Counted from the stretch's first letter, positions 52,901-62,312 are shown. The stretch is 64,000 nucleotides of DNA from Agelaius tricolor (GCA_023055355.1 JALJCS010000004.1:32115744-32179743), one strand, 5' to 3'. Program-made: numbers and translations. The notes: a model not told the origin generated them from the letters alone.

Positions 52901-55900
52901 ACCATTGAGTCCAGTTTTCAACCAAACACCATGTCAACTAAACTACAGCACTAAATGCCAGGTCCAGTTGTTTCTTGAACACCTCCAGGGATGGTTCCTG
53001 GTTTCAGTACTTGACAATTCTTTCTATTCTTCCTGATGTCAACTCGAACCTCCCCTGGCCCAGCTTGAGCCCATTTCCTCTCATCCTGTCACCACTCGCT
53101 GCCTGGAAGAAGAGGCCAACCCACAACCTCCTTTCAGACAGTTGCAGAAGGTCCCTCCTGAGCCCCCTTTTCTTCAGGTTAGACAAAGGTAGCTCTCTCA
53201 GCCACTCCTCACTTGGCTTACTCTCTAGGCCCTTCACACAATCCAGCCAATGGGCAGAGACGTATGTAAGCAAAAACCAACCCCATTTTGTATACAAGCA
53301 CAAATGAACAAACCTATGAAATGCTGATGACATACGCATCTTCTTCCACTGAGGCCAGATTAACACTTGCACTTGCTGCAGCTGACTGAACTCCCCCAAC
53401 ACAGCTGCTCTTGTGACAGGCACACCGGAAAGTGTAGTCACTACCCTCCTCCCTGCTGATACACAGCTGCTGGGGTTAAGAAGTTAGTCTGCTTGCAGGG
53501 TTCTGCTGTGCCTCTTATCAATATAAAGCAGCTTTTCATGAGGGCTTGTACCTGTAATCTGCTGCTCTAGCCAGGCCTGCTAGGTTCCCTGATGGCTCTT
53601 TGCTGGAAGTGTTGTCCTTCAAGGAAATTTCAGCATACAGTACACTGTACAGAGAGAACCATTATGGAAGAAGCACAGCAAATGTAGGGTACCATCCTGC
53701 AAGCATCTCAGACAGCATCACACACATTGAAGAGTGCTGGGCAAGTCTGGAGAAGCTGGAGCTTCCCATTTCTTTCCTAATACTGACAATGTTCCAAAGC
53801 CTAACTGGTACTGGCCAAGCCTATAGGCACTACACAGTCTGGACATGGGTGCAGATAAACCATATTCACTGCTTGCAGACAGCCTCTTCTGCTTCATCTG
53901 AACTAGTAGATCAATTTAACACCCATGCCATATCTGTCTGGGAAGTATATATGACACTGCTACAGCTACATACCCTGCTACTTATGAGGTGACTGATTTG
54001 CATCTTTACTTGAACCTCAGAAATTTGTTCCAGTTTACAGACTGGGATCATGGGCGTTTCTTGCTGGAAATTCTTGTGGGTATCTGGGACATGACTTCCC
54101 TACATTTTCATGTTCAACAGCCATGCTTTTTTCTAATACAGATTTATAATTCTGTTAGATAGTATTAGCCCTTGCAATAAGAAACATCCCGTACAGAAGG
54201 CGCAGACTTGCAAACACCACTTCAACTTCACAAGCCAGTAACCTTGACCTGTAAAATTCCACCAGCATCAAGGGGCTTACTGCAGAAATATATCAAAAGG
54301 AGGAAAGACAGACTTTCAATGTGTAACTCCTGCACAGATAAGGTTTAGCTAGGGAGGCTTTCAAAGCTACTTTCAAATACTAGGTAGGGAAGAGAATACC
54401 CCCAGGAGGACCATCACCGGAGCTTGCTAGCAGGAGGCACCCACTGCCTGACAGAAGCAGCTGAGCAGCAAGATTCTGTGCCGACGGGGACACTTCGTGC
54501 TCCCTTCCCCGAGGCAGACAGCAAAGCGATTCACATTTATTTTTCCAAGGTTCACACCAGGCAGAAAAAGTGCATGTAACTTGGGCATAACAACAATTTC
54601 TAGACTGCCATACTACCAATAGGAGGAATTGTTTAAATGAACTCCCATTGAGTTCTGAGGACGTTATATGCACTGAATAACAAAATTAAAAAAAAAAAAA
54701 AAAACAAAACCAAAAACGAGGATTTAATCTAGAGTTGCTTAGGTTTTTAAAACCTGTCAGCCCGACACACATTTTATCCGGGATCATGAAGCTCTGAGCA
54801 GACAGCAATTACAAACTGATGGGTGGGTCTGGTATCACCATAATGTACCTTCACTCGCACCAGGAGCCCTAAAGCTTTGTCAATTATGTGCTGGCAGGCG
54901 ATCGTTTGCTCTAACGAGGGCGTAAAATGCCCCTCGCAGAGCTCAACTACTCCAGCAGCCGCTCCAGTACACGCCCAGGACCCCCTTATTAAAGTTTGCA
55001 AGATAAAGATCACAAGGGTTAATAGAGCCCTATACTTACACCGCCAGAATTGTGACGCAGAAGCGAGACGACCCAACGAAAACGTTATTCCCACCCCGAA
55101 GTGGATACTGTTTGTTTTCTTAGAACTCAGAATACTGAGCCCGCGTTGAGATAAAAGATGACCCACCTACACAGCTATGTGAAGAACCGCTATACACCAA
55201 ATTTCGAACAACGCCATTAAAAAAATCCCCCAAAAATGTTAGAAATGCGCTCAACTGAAGCCACCAGCATCAGGAAACGCAGTCTGCGTTTACACCGAGT
55301 CTGAAACCGTCAGCACAAAATATTCTCGATAAGCAATTTGTTGGCTAGATTATTCATTTTCTAGCTAAAAGCAAGCGGGAAAACGGCTCCTGACGGTAAG
55401 TTAGGTGCTGCTCCGTGCAGGTTCTACGGCCCCCCAGGAGCTGTCCATAGGGCCGGACTGCACCCGGCCCGGGGGCGCGGCGCTCGGCCGTGCCGGCAGG
55501 TGCAGCTAACCGCTCACCGCCGCTCGCCCCGGCTGCAATCCTCCGCACCTCTGGGGCATCTCCCATTTCTTATGGAAAAACAAAATTTAAATAACTTGCG
55601 AGAAATACAGCGACAAGTCTCACTAACAGCGGTGTAACTCCTGGCTCCCGTCCGGGGAGAGGCTACCCGCGGCTGCGGTCTCGCAGCGCACCGCATCCCG
55701 GCGCGGCCGCTCGGCCCCGACGGGCCCGACCCCCCACGGGCGCGGAGCACACCCCGCTCGGACACAGCTCACCTGCGCTGCCATGACGCGCTGCCGCTCG
55801 GCGATTAGGCTGCACTTGTTGCACTGGCAGTCCCGCCACATGCAGAAGCGCTTGTGCCCCTTCAGCGGCGAGGAGTAGCCGTGGTTGCGGCAGCGGGCAC

Positions 55901-56057
55901 ACTTGGGCAGTCGCGGCCGCTTCTTCCCCGCTGCAGCGGCTCCCCTGTCCGCCGGGGCGGCCGCCATGGGGGCCGCCGCCTTCCCGAAGCTGTTCGCCTT
56001 GTCCCCCGGGCCCGCGACGTCCGGGGGCTTGCTGAAGGCCGGGGTGTCACTGGGCAT
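22740..56057 (-). CDS. DMRT1: DMRT1, doublesex and mab-3 related transcription factor 1 (exons 1-4, 3' partial)
   Basis: The coding sequence is join(complement) of 56057-55773, 52749-52566, 32535-32252 and 22902-22740. It gives 305 complete residues plus one base of the next codon. All introns have GT donors and AG acceptors, with phases 0, 1, 0 and 1, and the frame stays open across every junction. The N-terminal DM domain (about residues 52-95, continuing into exon 2) identifies the family. The following Ser/Pro/Tyr-rich regions match avian DMRT1 as I remember it, not DMRT2 or DMRT3. Known role: a nuclear DNA-binding protein expressed in gonad that promotes and maintains the testis programme; in birds it is Z-linked and dosage-sensitive. 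Visible intron sizes are 3023, 20030, 9349 and at least 22739 bases. The final exon with the natural stop codon is not visible and probably lies left of position 1. No frameshift or internal stop is present in the four exons, so the gene looks functional. Confidence 0.96.
23126..23146 (+). repeat. (CAG)7 microsatellite
   Basis: Seven CAG units in intron 3, followed by CAC. Confidence 0.9.
26820..26905 (+). mobile_element. MIR-like SINE remnant
   Basis: CGGCTCTGCCACTGGTGTGC, then ATGATCTTGGCAAAGTCACT, then TTACCC, follows the core of the MIR SINE family (the tRNA-derived head-to-core region). Short and diverged, as expected of an old amniote SINE in a bird. Confidence 0.65.
27138..27215 (+). 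mobile_element. MIR-like SINE remnant, second copy
   Basis: GAGCTGTGTGACTGTGACAA, GTTATTTGACACTTCC and CTGCCTCAGCTTCTGCAG match the MIR core order (GCTGTGTGACCTTGGGCAAG and following). It lies about 230 bases after the first copy, in the same orientation, and covers the same part of the consensus, so it is an independent insertion or a duplication. Confidence 0.65.
27983..28022 (+). repeat. 20-bp tandem duplication, two copies
   Basis: TTTGGTACTTCTAAGAAATC occurs twice in direct succession without mismatch (27983-28002 and 28003-28022), indicating a recent replication-slippage event in intron 3. Confidence 0.95.
32252..32535 (-). CDS. DMRT1: DMRT1 coding exon 3
   Basis: The exon supplies the last two bases of codon 157 (Glu) and then residues 158-251. 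The acceptor is CTTTTCCAG|AGGGA (AG at 32537-32536) and the donor is TGGCAG|GTATGA (GT at 32251-32250), phase 0. It encodes [19 protein letters not shown], then a Tyr-rich segment (residues about 187-208: [22 protein letters not shown]), then [21 protein letters not shown]. These are hallmark DMRT1 central-region sequences. Residue 198 is Cys, inside the Tyr-rich segment, where I recall Tyr in chicken. Length and phase fit the family gene structure. The exon lies between a 20-kb and a 9.3-kb intron. Confidence 0.97.
34603..35520 (+). mobile_element. CR1 LINE, 5'-truncated copy with intact 3' end
   Basis: About 0.9 kb of the end of CR1 ORF2 and the 3' UTR. Recognisable segments include CTGGATGAGGGGATCAAGAT, GGTTCAACAAGGCCCAGTGC, GTGGCCAAGAAGGCCAATGG, GAGTACTGTATTCAGCTGGG, GGGTTGTTTAGGCTGGAG, CGCTCTCTACAACCATCTGA and CTGGACATCAGAAAGAAC. 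It ends with the CR1 signature GACTCAATGATCTTAATAAG and the short terminal repeats TTCTGTGATTCTGATTCT. Frameshifts and stops break the reverse-transcriptase frame, so it is inactive. It is the largest mobile element in the window and lies in intron 2, antisense to DMRT1. Confidence 0.95.
40686..40709. repeat. 8-bp inverted repeat
   Basis: CAATTGCC and GGCAATTG are perfect inverted arms around an 8-base loop in intron 2. GTTATGGC also repeats directly nearby. Confidence 0.6.
42930..43100 (-). mobile_element. CR1 LINE fragment (reverse orientation)
   Basis: The segments AGTGGGTCAGGTTGAAAGGG, GGGGTCATCTGGCCCACC, CTGCTCAAGCAGGGTCATCC and GTGTCCAGGCAGTTCTGGAG follow the reverse complement of an avian CR1 3' end. 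It is short and diverged. Confidence 0.8.
46780..47290 (-). mobile_element. Ancient CR1/L3-like LINE fragment (reverse orientation)
   Basis: The segments TTCAAGCCGTTGCTCCTTGT, CTCTCAAATATTTATAGACT, CCACCCTTAGTCTCCTTTTC, CATTTTTGTCACCCTTCCCT, TTTATCTATGTCCTTTTA and GATGCTCAGAACTCCT resemble the order of segments in old L3/CR1 3' regions found across amniotes. Heavy divergence indicates great age. Ends are approximate. Confidence 0.7.
47697..47718 (+). repeat. (GAT)n short microsatellite
   Basis: Interrupted GAT units (GATGATGACGATGATGATGA) in intron 2. Confidence 0.85.
48333..48550 (-). mobile_element. CR1 LINE fragment (reverse orientation)
   Basis: Starts GATTCACAGAACAGTCTAGT then TTGGAAAGGATCTTGGGAGA, later GAACCTCTCTGGACAACCTG and CAACCCTCAAGCACTCTCAC. 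These are the reverse complement of a diverged CR1 3' end. Confidence 0.75.
52446..52461. promoter_or_regulatory. DMRT1-type pseudo-palindromic motif in intron 2
   Basis: AGTACAATGTTGTACT is a perfect 7-bp inverted repeat around TG and contains the ACAATGT core preferred by DM-domain proteins such as DMRT1. It lies 105 bases inside intron 2 from the exon 2 donor. Binding is not shown by sequence alone. Confidence 0.35.
52566..52749 (-). CDS. DMRT1: DMRT1 coding exon 2
   Basis: This exon encodes residues 96-156 plus the first base of codon 157. The acceptor is TTCCTAG|GTT (AG at 52751-52750) and the donor is CCAG|GTAAGG (GT at 52565-52564), phase 1. It begins [14 protein letters not shown], the conserved C-terminal end of the DM recognition helix, which follows exon 1 exactly in frame. 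Next comes a Pro-rich stretch (ISHPVPLPS), then a Ser/Thr-rich stretch with [10 protein letters not shown] and a run of small residues ending at TPP. The Ser/Thr region appears to differ from chicken DMRT1 at several positions, as expected for the less constrained linker. A CR1 fragment begins about 115 bases upstream of the acceptor. Confidence 0.96.
52862..53250 (-). mobile_element. CR1 LINE fragment (reverse orientation) next to DMRT1 exon 2
   Basis: The segments AGGCTGGAAAAGACCTCCAA, GACCATTGAGTCCAG, TGAACACCTCCAGGGATGGT, CTCGAACCTCCCCTGGCCCA, TTGAGCCCATTTCCTCTCAT and GCCACTCCTCACTTGGCTTA match the reverse complement of an avian CR1 3' end in order. A 145-codon minus-strand open frame (53004-53441) overlaps it and is the decayed C-terminal part of the CR1 ORF2 plus flank, not a host gene. 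The copy begins about 113 bases from the exon 2 boundary, in the same orientation as DMRT1. Confidence 0.9.
54688..54704 (+). repeat. Poly-A tract, 17 bases
   Basis: Uninterrupted run of 17 A in intron 1, followed by CAAAACCAAAAAC. No recognisable retroposed body was seen beside it. Confidence 0.85.
54770..55110. promoter_or_regulatory. Candidate conserved non-coding element in intron 1
   Basis: Unique, non-repetitive sequence with retained CpGs (GGCGATCG, AACGAGGGCGT, ACCGCCAG, GAAGCGAGACG) lying between the poly-A tract and the exon 1 CpG island. An open minus-strand frame of 130 codons spans it (54774-55166) but has no recognisable domain. Position and composition suggest promoter-proximal regulatory DNA. 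Confidence 0.35.
55773..56057 (-). CDS. DMRT1: DMRT1 coding exon 1 (start codon and DM domain)
   Basis: This exon encodes residues 1-95. The ATG at 56057-56055 has an A at -3 (GCCACGATG), and the protein starts MPSDTP, resembling the MPxD start of other avian DMRT1 proteins. Residues 1-51 form an Ala/Pro/Lys-rich linker. The DM zinc module follows with the canonical spacing. Zinc site I is C53, C56, H68 and C72; site II is H59, C77, C79 and C82. The recognition-helix start [11 protein letters not shown] closes the exon. The donor is CAG|GTGAGC with GT at 55772-55771, phase 0. Reading past the donor gives an unrelated GC-rich tail, so the exon ends here. Residue 80 is Asn; the chicken and human proteins, as I remember them, have Lys at this position. 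The exon sits inside a CpG island. Confidence 0.97.
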
Positions 56058-56129
56058 CGTGGCAGGCGGGGGGCAGCTGGGAGAGCAGTCTGCGCGCTTC
56101 TGCCCCGTCCCGTCCCGCCACCCCGCGCG

Positions 56130-56139
56130 TTTTGGCGGG
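56130..56139 (+). promoter_or_regulatory. Possible E2F-type site upstream of the DMRT1 ATG
   Basis: TTTTGGCGGG lies 73-82 bases upstream of the start codon within the CpG island and fits an E2F-type motif (TTTGGCGGG). Such matches are common in GC-rich promoters, so function is only a suggestion. Confidence 0.25.
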
Positions 56140-58639
56140 CAGCACCAGGCGGGCGTCGCCCCTCCTGCCGCGCCTCCCCCACTCCTGCTCCGGGGGGTCC
56201 GTGGCCGCTAAATCCTCGCTACCCCGAGGGAGCGGCCACCCTTCCCTTCGCGCTCCTCCCTCCCCCACCGGGCCGGCCTGCGGCGGGAAAGGCGGGCCCC
56301 GTCCAGGCCGGTCCCCGTCGGATGCAGGGCGCGGGCCCGGGGCGGCCTGACGGCCGGAGGTTCTGCGGGGCTCGGCTCAGTCGCGCTGCCCGCAGGTCCC
56401 GCACGACAGGATGCCCAGGCCCCCGGTCGGAGGCTGCTCCGCGGCTGTCCTGCGGCCTCTGCCCGCCCTCTGTGCCCCGCAGCGGCCAGCGCAGGCCGTG
56501 TCCATGCTGGTGATGCTGGACGAGGTCTGCGGCAGCAAGGCGGAATCGATCCGGAGAGGCCATGTTTAAGCCCAGGGGTCCCCTGGGTTGGGTAGGTCGG
56601 GTTTGGGCATGGCCTGGCCCAGGAGAGGTGTGACGCCCGAATAAAACACCCCAGTTGCCGCAGCTCAGCTGCTCTGTCGTGGGGCTGCTGGCGTCTTGCT
56701 GGACTCCAGCTTCCCTTACCGCGTTACCTCGCACTCGTGTCGTGCAATGTGTTTAAAGACACCTTGATCAATATCTGTGTGGGCAGGTGATACCGGCAGG
56801 TATAAGGGCGAGTGAGAGCACGGTGATAACTCGGTAGCCATCACCTCCGGAGCTGGTGTGGGTGACAGTGGCTGAACTCTGCAGGGGAAGACAAGCAAAG
56901 ATGCTTTTTTTCTTCTTTACATAGGCCGCCCTTCCAACTTGGCACTATGTGATTTATAAACACATGCAGCTCTACAGATATTATTTACAGTATTAATATT
57001 TCCTCTGTTACACCTTTAAATCTTTCTGGGCTCAACTTTAGATGACGCTATCTTCATGCTGAAATGAAACTATTAAATTACATCTCAATCTAAGATGAAT
57101 GACAACTGTCAAATGAGTGACTCAACAGAGATGAAGCAGAAAGCACCTGAGATTATGTGAGGCTGATTTATAAAGATTGCATAAAGATTTCTATAACCCC
57201 AGCTTCATGACTCAGCATATCAGATGGCAGTAAGTTACAGTAGGTAGAAATTTATTTCTGCTGGAAGAAGCCAAGAAAGGCATCTCTCTCTTTGTGATCA
57301 GCTAACTCCAAGCTAATTCTGCTCAGACTGAGCTTCCATGCTGGAAACAGTGAGTGCCTATCTTAACCTGAAGAAAGCCCCAGATCCTTGCTGCTTGATG
57401 CTTTGCATTAGCTTTTAATAAATTACTTTTAAAGAACTTGTTTCTTCATGGCACAACATTGGAGACATTTATGGCACTTTTCATCCTCCAGAGAGAAAAC
57501 TCATTTGAACACTCCTGTTAAGCCCCAGTCACAGCCAGTCAGACGGTCCACAAGTGAAGGCTGAGCACAAGCTGTGTGGGCTTGGTGTGACCATCATTCA
57601 GCTCACAGAAACCGAAATTTTTCCCTTGCATCACTTTTCTGGGATTGACATTTCTGATGTCAGTATCTGCACATTTTCCCACAAGACAGGAGAAGATGAA
57701 CATGATCATTAGAGAAACAAGATTAGGATTTGCCTTTACATGTAGAGCTACATATCACTAATATTTAAGGAGGTGAAAAATGTAAGCATACTTAGCTTTG
57801 GATATCAAAATATAAAATTCCTCCCTGAATGAAACCAGTTGAAATCCTCACAAGTCATATGGGCATTGATCAGTTTCCAAAATTTTGTCTAGGAGCAAGC
57901 CTTGAATATCCAGTTTGTGAAGTACATTGCATGGTGGAGCACACACAGAGAAATGTTTTCAGGTGCTCCCCTACAAATTATCTTAAGCCAATTGAAAATG
58001 CAGATTAAAAAGTTGATGAAAGGAAGCTAAATCAAAAGATCAAGAAAGGCAAAATAAAATAAACCCAACAGAGGTAGGAGAAGAAAATCAGAAATAACAG
58101 CAGGGGTGGAAAAGGAGAAGATAAGAGAAGAACAGTGCATAAAGCAGGCAGAAACAGACAAAAGAAAAATAAGAGCAGTCTCCATGTGCTTACATATCTG
58201 ACTTTTCACTAGAAACTAAGTGGGCCAGCCAGCCTCAGAGATGAAGTACAGGATGCAAAAAATGCAACAGTTCCAAGAAGAGCATTCATTCATCACTCTT
58301 TCACATAATTAGTATTTTCTACTACTGCCTTTCAGGCTAACTGCACAGATATGTATTATCCATGTTACAGAACCTACCATACAGAACAAAATATTAATGT
58401 TGTTAGTACCTATCTGGTATTTTGTGTTCTGGATGAATATCACCAAAATATCTAGATGCCTGATGAATACAAGTACATGATCAAACATTTACAAATGAAT
58501 TGCTTTAGTTTTGCTAGCTCAAGTCACACTTTGAGTATGGTTTAGAGTGCAATGTTTTTCTCCAATTTTTTTAATGGCTGTATGGTGAGGTTGACAACAC
58601 ACTGCTGGATTTGTCCTCTGTGGAGTAATGAAGGATTAG

Positions 58640-58930
58640 GAGATGGTCATAAACTGCCATTAGTCCTAAGACAAATCATAATAACTTCACTGCAAGTCTT
58701 CAGGAAATATTGTCATTCATTTAATTAATGTCTGGGCATCTCTGGTTCAAATCTGTCTAGTGATGATGTCAGTGACTTAAGATTACTGCAGTTTGCCATC
58801 ACCTTTGCAAATAACTGTAATTAATATTTATGATGACAAAAATAACAGTCAAAAGACATTTTTGCCTTTCTTTTTTTTCTTTTGCCTTAATAGATATATG
58901 ATAGTTGTCCTTTAAAGGACCTTTTTCTTT
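58640..58930. promoter_or_regulatory. Candidate conserved non-coding element upstream of DMRT1
   Basis: Unique AT-rich sequence with several homeodomain-type TAATTA motifs (TTTAATTAATG, TGTAATTAAT), ending in a perfect 14-base palindrome GTCCTTTAAAGGAC at 58917-58930. It lies about 2.6-2.9 kb upstream of the ATG. Only compositional evidence supports it. Confidence 0.25.
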
Positions 58931-60462
58931 AAAGTCCCTAATGTCATCTGTTAGTGATGATCTGTCCTTTGCATGCCTTTTGCTGATCCCTTGAACCTGA
59001 CAAAAATATTTTATTTGCTAACAAGATTATAATTTTGATGGACAGATGTGAGCAAGACCTGATCCTATCACCACATTTTGGTATGACTCAGCAAGCCAGT
59101 GGAGAGATGACAAATTAAAAACAGTTTAATTCTAGCACTGTTGCCTGGAAAGCGAAGACCCTCAGTTTCCCAGAAGTCAATGCAGTTGAGTGCATTTCAT
59201 TTTAGAGATCTGCTAGACCTGATTCTGTTTAATTTTTGTTTTGTGGTGAAATTTAGGTTCTTTTTCTGTCAGTGGGTTAAATCAGAGAGATTTTGAGATA
59301 TTTTTGACTCTGACAGATCATTTTATAGACTGTATCCCCAGGGCTGCTTGTGGATTCCCCAAAAAGCCTCAGCTGCAGGAGTGGTGAGGGACAGAAGATA
59401 AAGCATGCACACTGGCAGTCTGCACTGGCTGAAAACATCAACATGTCCATAAACACACTCTGGACATTCTGAACAAAATATCAAAGACAGCCAGAGGGAG
59501 TCAAGCAAAGGAGGGAAACCATGCCAGCACATTCCCTGACACTGATAGGAGCTGGGAAGCTCCTCAGTGTTGAACTTTAGTGCTTGCCTGCAGCTTTGGG
59601 TGTCTGGGCTGCCCTAAAGCCATCAGCTTAGCAGAGTAAACAAGTGTAGAGCTACCCTCCTCTCTACTCCTCCAGCCTTCTCAGTCTGCACATGCATTTA
59701 CTCATGTCTCATCAGCTGGGTTTCTGCTGGTTTACTTGTGTGAGTAGTCTCCCATGCAAGTGCATTTGCTGGAGTGACAGACATCATCGCAACTGAATCA
59801 CTTGAAAAGATACTTCAAGAAAAATCCAGTAGGTGGCATAAATAAGCCGTGCCTTTTTTTTCCCCTTTCATTTGTATGTGTGCCGTTCTCTTTCATTCAT
59901 TCTTTATTTTAATCCTCCTTTAACTTACAGAGAAGCTGAAGTTTTGTCATTTGGCTCTTAAAACACAATCCCCCAAACAAAGTTTTGTATTTGAAGCAGA
60001 GGATTTTCTTGATACTTTCTGGCAGCATATAGATTTTTGGGTTGTTTTATCCCCCCAGATCTATATTTATGTTTCTAACAGTTTCTATTTGCAGGTTATA
60101 CTACCTGCAGGTCTCGAACTGCCAGCAGCACAACAAAAGGAAATGTTTTCTTATTGGACATATATCTGAACCCAAACCTTGCCTTGAAATGCTCAGTATT
60201 TACAAGATTTTAAAGTTGGCCTTACAGCTGCTCTCAGACACTCCTCTGATGATATACAGAGTATTGGCACCAGGAACATTACTCCAGATCTGTGAGATGT
60301 GATGGCTTTTATTAAAAGTAATTTCAGGCAAGCTGAATCTTTCATTCAGACTTAAGATTTTAAGTACCTCAGTCTTCCATGGTCCAAAAATATTTCTATG
60401 CCATGGGCATTTAGGACTTCCAATGGAGTTTCAATATGCTGCTTTTTTCTCTTTTCCTCAAA

Positions 60463-60620
60463 CTCCTTTTTCGTTTGTTTTTTTGTCTGGTTGTTTGGGT
60501 TTTTGTTTTGTTTTGTTTTATGTTGTTGTTGTGGGGTTTTTTTGGTTTGGTTTGATTTGGTTTTTTGGTTTGGGTTTTTTTGGTTTGTTTGTTTTGTTTT
60601 TTTTTTTTTTTTTTTGTCAT
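60463..60620 (+). repeat. T/G-rich low-complexity tract (TTTG/GGTTT type)
   Basis: About 160 bases composed almost wholly of T and G (TTTTG, GGTTT and GTTGTTGTTG units), ending in a poly-T run of about 20. Hydrophobic or Lys/Gln-rich open frames on the two strands are artefacts of this composition. Confidence 0.9.
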
Positions 60621-62306
60621 TGTTTTTTTCCCTCTGGTGCCCAGGACTCTGCTGTCACTGGGTGAACAACTAAAGCAATTTATCGTGCTGCCACCATTTG
60701 TCTATTTGCTGCCTTTCCTCAGTGAGAGTAAGGAGAGTAGTGGGGTGGTGGTCCACAGCTTGCCAACAGTGAAAAAGCTGCTGTGCCTGTCTCCGCTTAC
60801 AAAGACCACTGGTTGTTAGCAAGGCAGGACAAATTGTGTACACTCTTCAGCATCCTCAGTTCACATTCTTTCCTCTTGGTACAAATCCATACCCACTGGG
60901 AAGATAAGGTGTAGAAGGGGACCCTTGTACAAAGAATCTTCTGCAAGAAGGAATGTTGGCGGGGGCAGGGAACAGCATCATGTGTATCCCAAGGTGGAGA
61001 ACAGGCCTGCCATAGCAGGTGACATGCCTTAATGGCCTCTGAAGCTGCGTGTGTATTCACAGTCCCCTTATTGGTATTCTCCCAATAAGCACAGGAAAAG
61101 AGAACCTTCACATCAATAACTTCAGATGAGCCACAACTGAGAAGAGCCACCAGCAACGGGTGCCTAAGCAGAAATGTTTGTTTGCAAGATACACACTAAT
61201 CAGAATCTAGAGTTTAATGGTCCATATGTCAGGGCTATTGTAAAAATTACTTAGGTAAAAATAAAGAAAACCCTGCCTGTTACAACAAATAGCTCTTCCC
61301 TTTCATGGCTGGGAACCCAGCCAATGAGATTGGCCCACACTGCTCTATAAAAACAGGATTCGTTGGAAACAAAATTCATGTTGTTACATTATGCCAAATA
61401 TAATACAAAACTAAAGCAGTTTTCAAGTTCAGTGAAGCAGATACAATGGAGATATTTTAAAAATGTATATGTTTATCATGTTTCCACTCTGACTAGTTTT
61501 ACTAATAATATGCATAAAGAAGGGAGAAAAATTAGTGTTTTTTACACTAACACCTACATTCTTCTTTTCCTCATTTATTCATGCAAATTGGAGTAATTTT
61601 ATTGCAGATGTAAAGGCTGAAGAAAAAACACTGTCAGCTCCTTAGAAATTTCAATCATTGTTAATAATTGACTTGGATAGCTATTTGAAAGCATTATTAG
61701 GTCCAACATATAAAATAGAAGTTAAAAACTGACTGTGGAGAAAACCACTGAACTGCTTCTTCTCAGTATTCATCATTCATTTTAGGCAGACTTGAAAATT
61801 AATTGGATCCAGTGACTTAGAACATTGAAGACTGTTGCATGACTCATTAAGCTGACATTTCTAACATTCCTAATTCACACAGTAAGAATGATAGAGTTGC
61901 ATAGGCCATCTATACATTTGAGCTCCTTCATCAGGGCAGGACTACTGAAGAGAATGCCCTTACTTCTGAATATCATCATCAATTCAGCTCTAAGACATCT
62001 GTAATGGAGCTGAGTTTGATAGACTGCCAGAATATGAAAAACTAAGCTCCAACATCTTAAAAATAGGCAACACAATTAATTGCTATTTTTTAATTTATGG
62101 TCTTTAATGTTTTAATGGATACAGTTAAATTTCCACTTCACTGAGCAAACTAATTTGCTATGTAAAGGAAGAAATAGATCATTGCAAATTATAAAGCACT
62201 TGGTTTATTATCTATGCCTTCTCTAAATCTTCTCTCGCAAGTTTTTATTATTTTCCATTCTTGATCTTCAGAAACTTGAAACTGTTGAAACTCTGTAATT
62301 CTGAAG

Positions 62307-62312
62307 GATGGT
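62307..62312. repeat. Left target-site duplication of the LTR (GATGGT)
   Basis: GATGGT immediately precedes the TG of the LTR and is repeated directly after its terminal CA at 62707-62712. A 6-bp duplication is typical of class II (ERVK/alpharetrovirus-like) integrases. Confidence 0.8.

Larger units (their letters stand above)
52750..55772 (-). other. DMRT1 intron 1
   Basis: The 3023-base intron runs from the exon 1 donor (GTGAGC) to the exon 2 acceptor (TTCCTAG). Its exon 2 side contains a reversed CR1 fragment (about 52.86-53.25 kb). The middle holds a 17-base poly-A tract (54688-54704). The exon 1 side (54.77-55.4 kb) is unique sequence with scattered CpGs running into the CpG island. No coding exon is supported in it. 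Confidence 0.9.
55430..56545. promoter_or_regulatory. CpG island over DMRT1 exon 1 and promoter
   Basis: Base composition shifts abruptly from AT-rich to strongly GC-rich with dense CpG dinucleotides, including many GGCGGC and CCCGCG clusters, and returns to background after about 56.55 kb. The island covers coding exon 1, its donor and roughly 0.5 kb upstream of the start codon. No TATA box was seen upstream of the ATG, consistent with a CpG-island promoter. The transcription start cannot be placed from sequence alone. A long plus-strand open frame here (55854-56513) is a by-product of the GC content. Boundaries were estimated by eye. Confidence 0.85.
56546..62306. other. DMRT1 upstream flank, no gene seen
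   Basis: Beyond the CpG island the sequence is AT-rich and mostly unique. I see no coding exon, RNA gene or recognisable dispersed repeat except the T/G-rich low-complexity tract at 60.46-60.62 kb. A block at about 58.64-58.93 kb looks like a candidate conserved non-coding element. In vertebrates the neighbour on this side of DMRT1 is KANK1, but no KANK1 exon is visible. The small open frames present have no recognisable similarity. Confidence 0.7.

Noticed and set aside
53004..53441. 145-codon minus-strand open frame
   Set aside because: It overlaps the reversed CR1 fragment and is decayed CR1 ORF2 plus flank.
55854..56513. Longest open frame in the window (219 codons, plus strand)
   Set aside because: It lies antisense to DMRT1 exon 1 in the CpG island, is rich in Arg, Gly, Pro and Ala, and several frames are open there at once; GC content explains it.
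60398..60819. Phe/Val/Trp-rich 'membrane protein' frames and a Lys/Gln/Thr-rich reverse frame
   Set aside because: Products of the T/G low-complexity tract.
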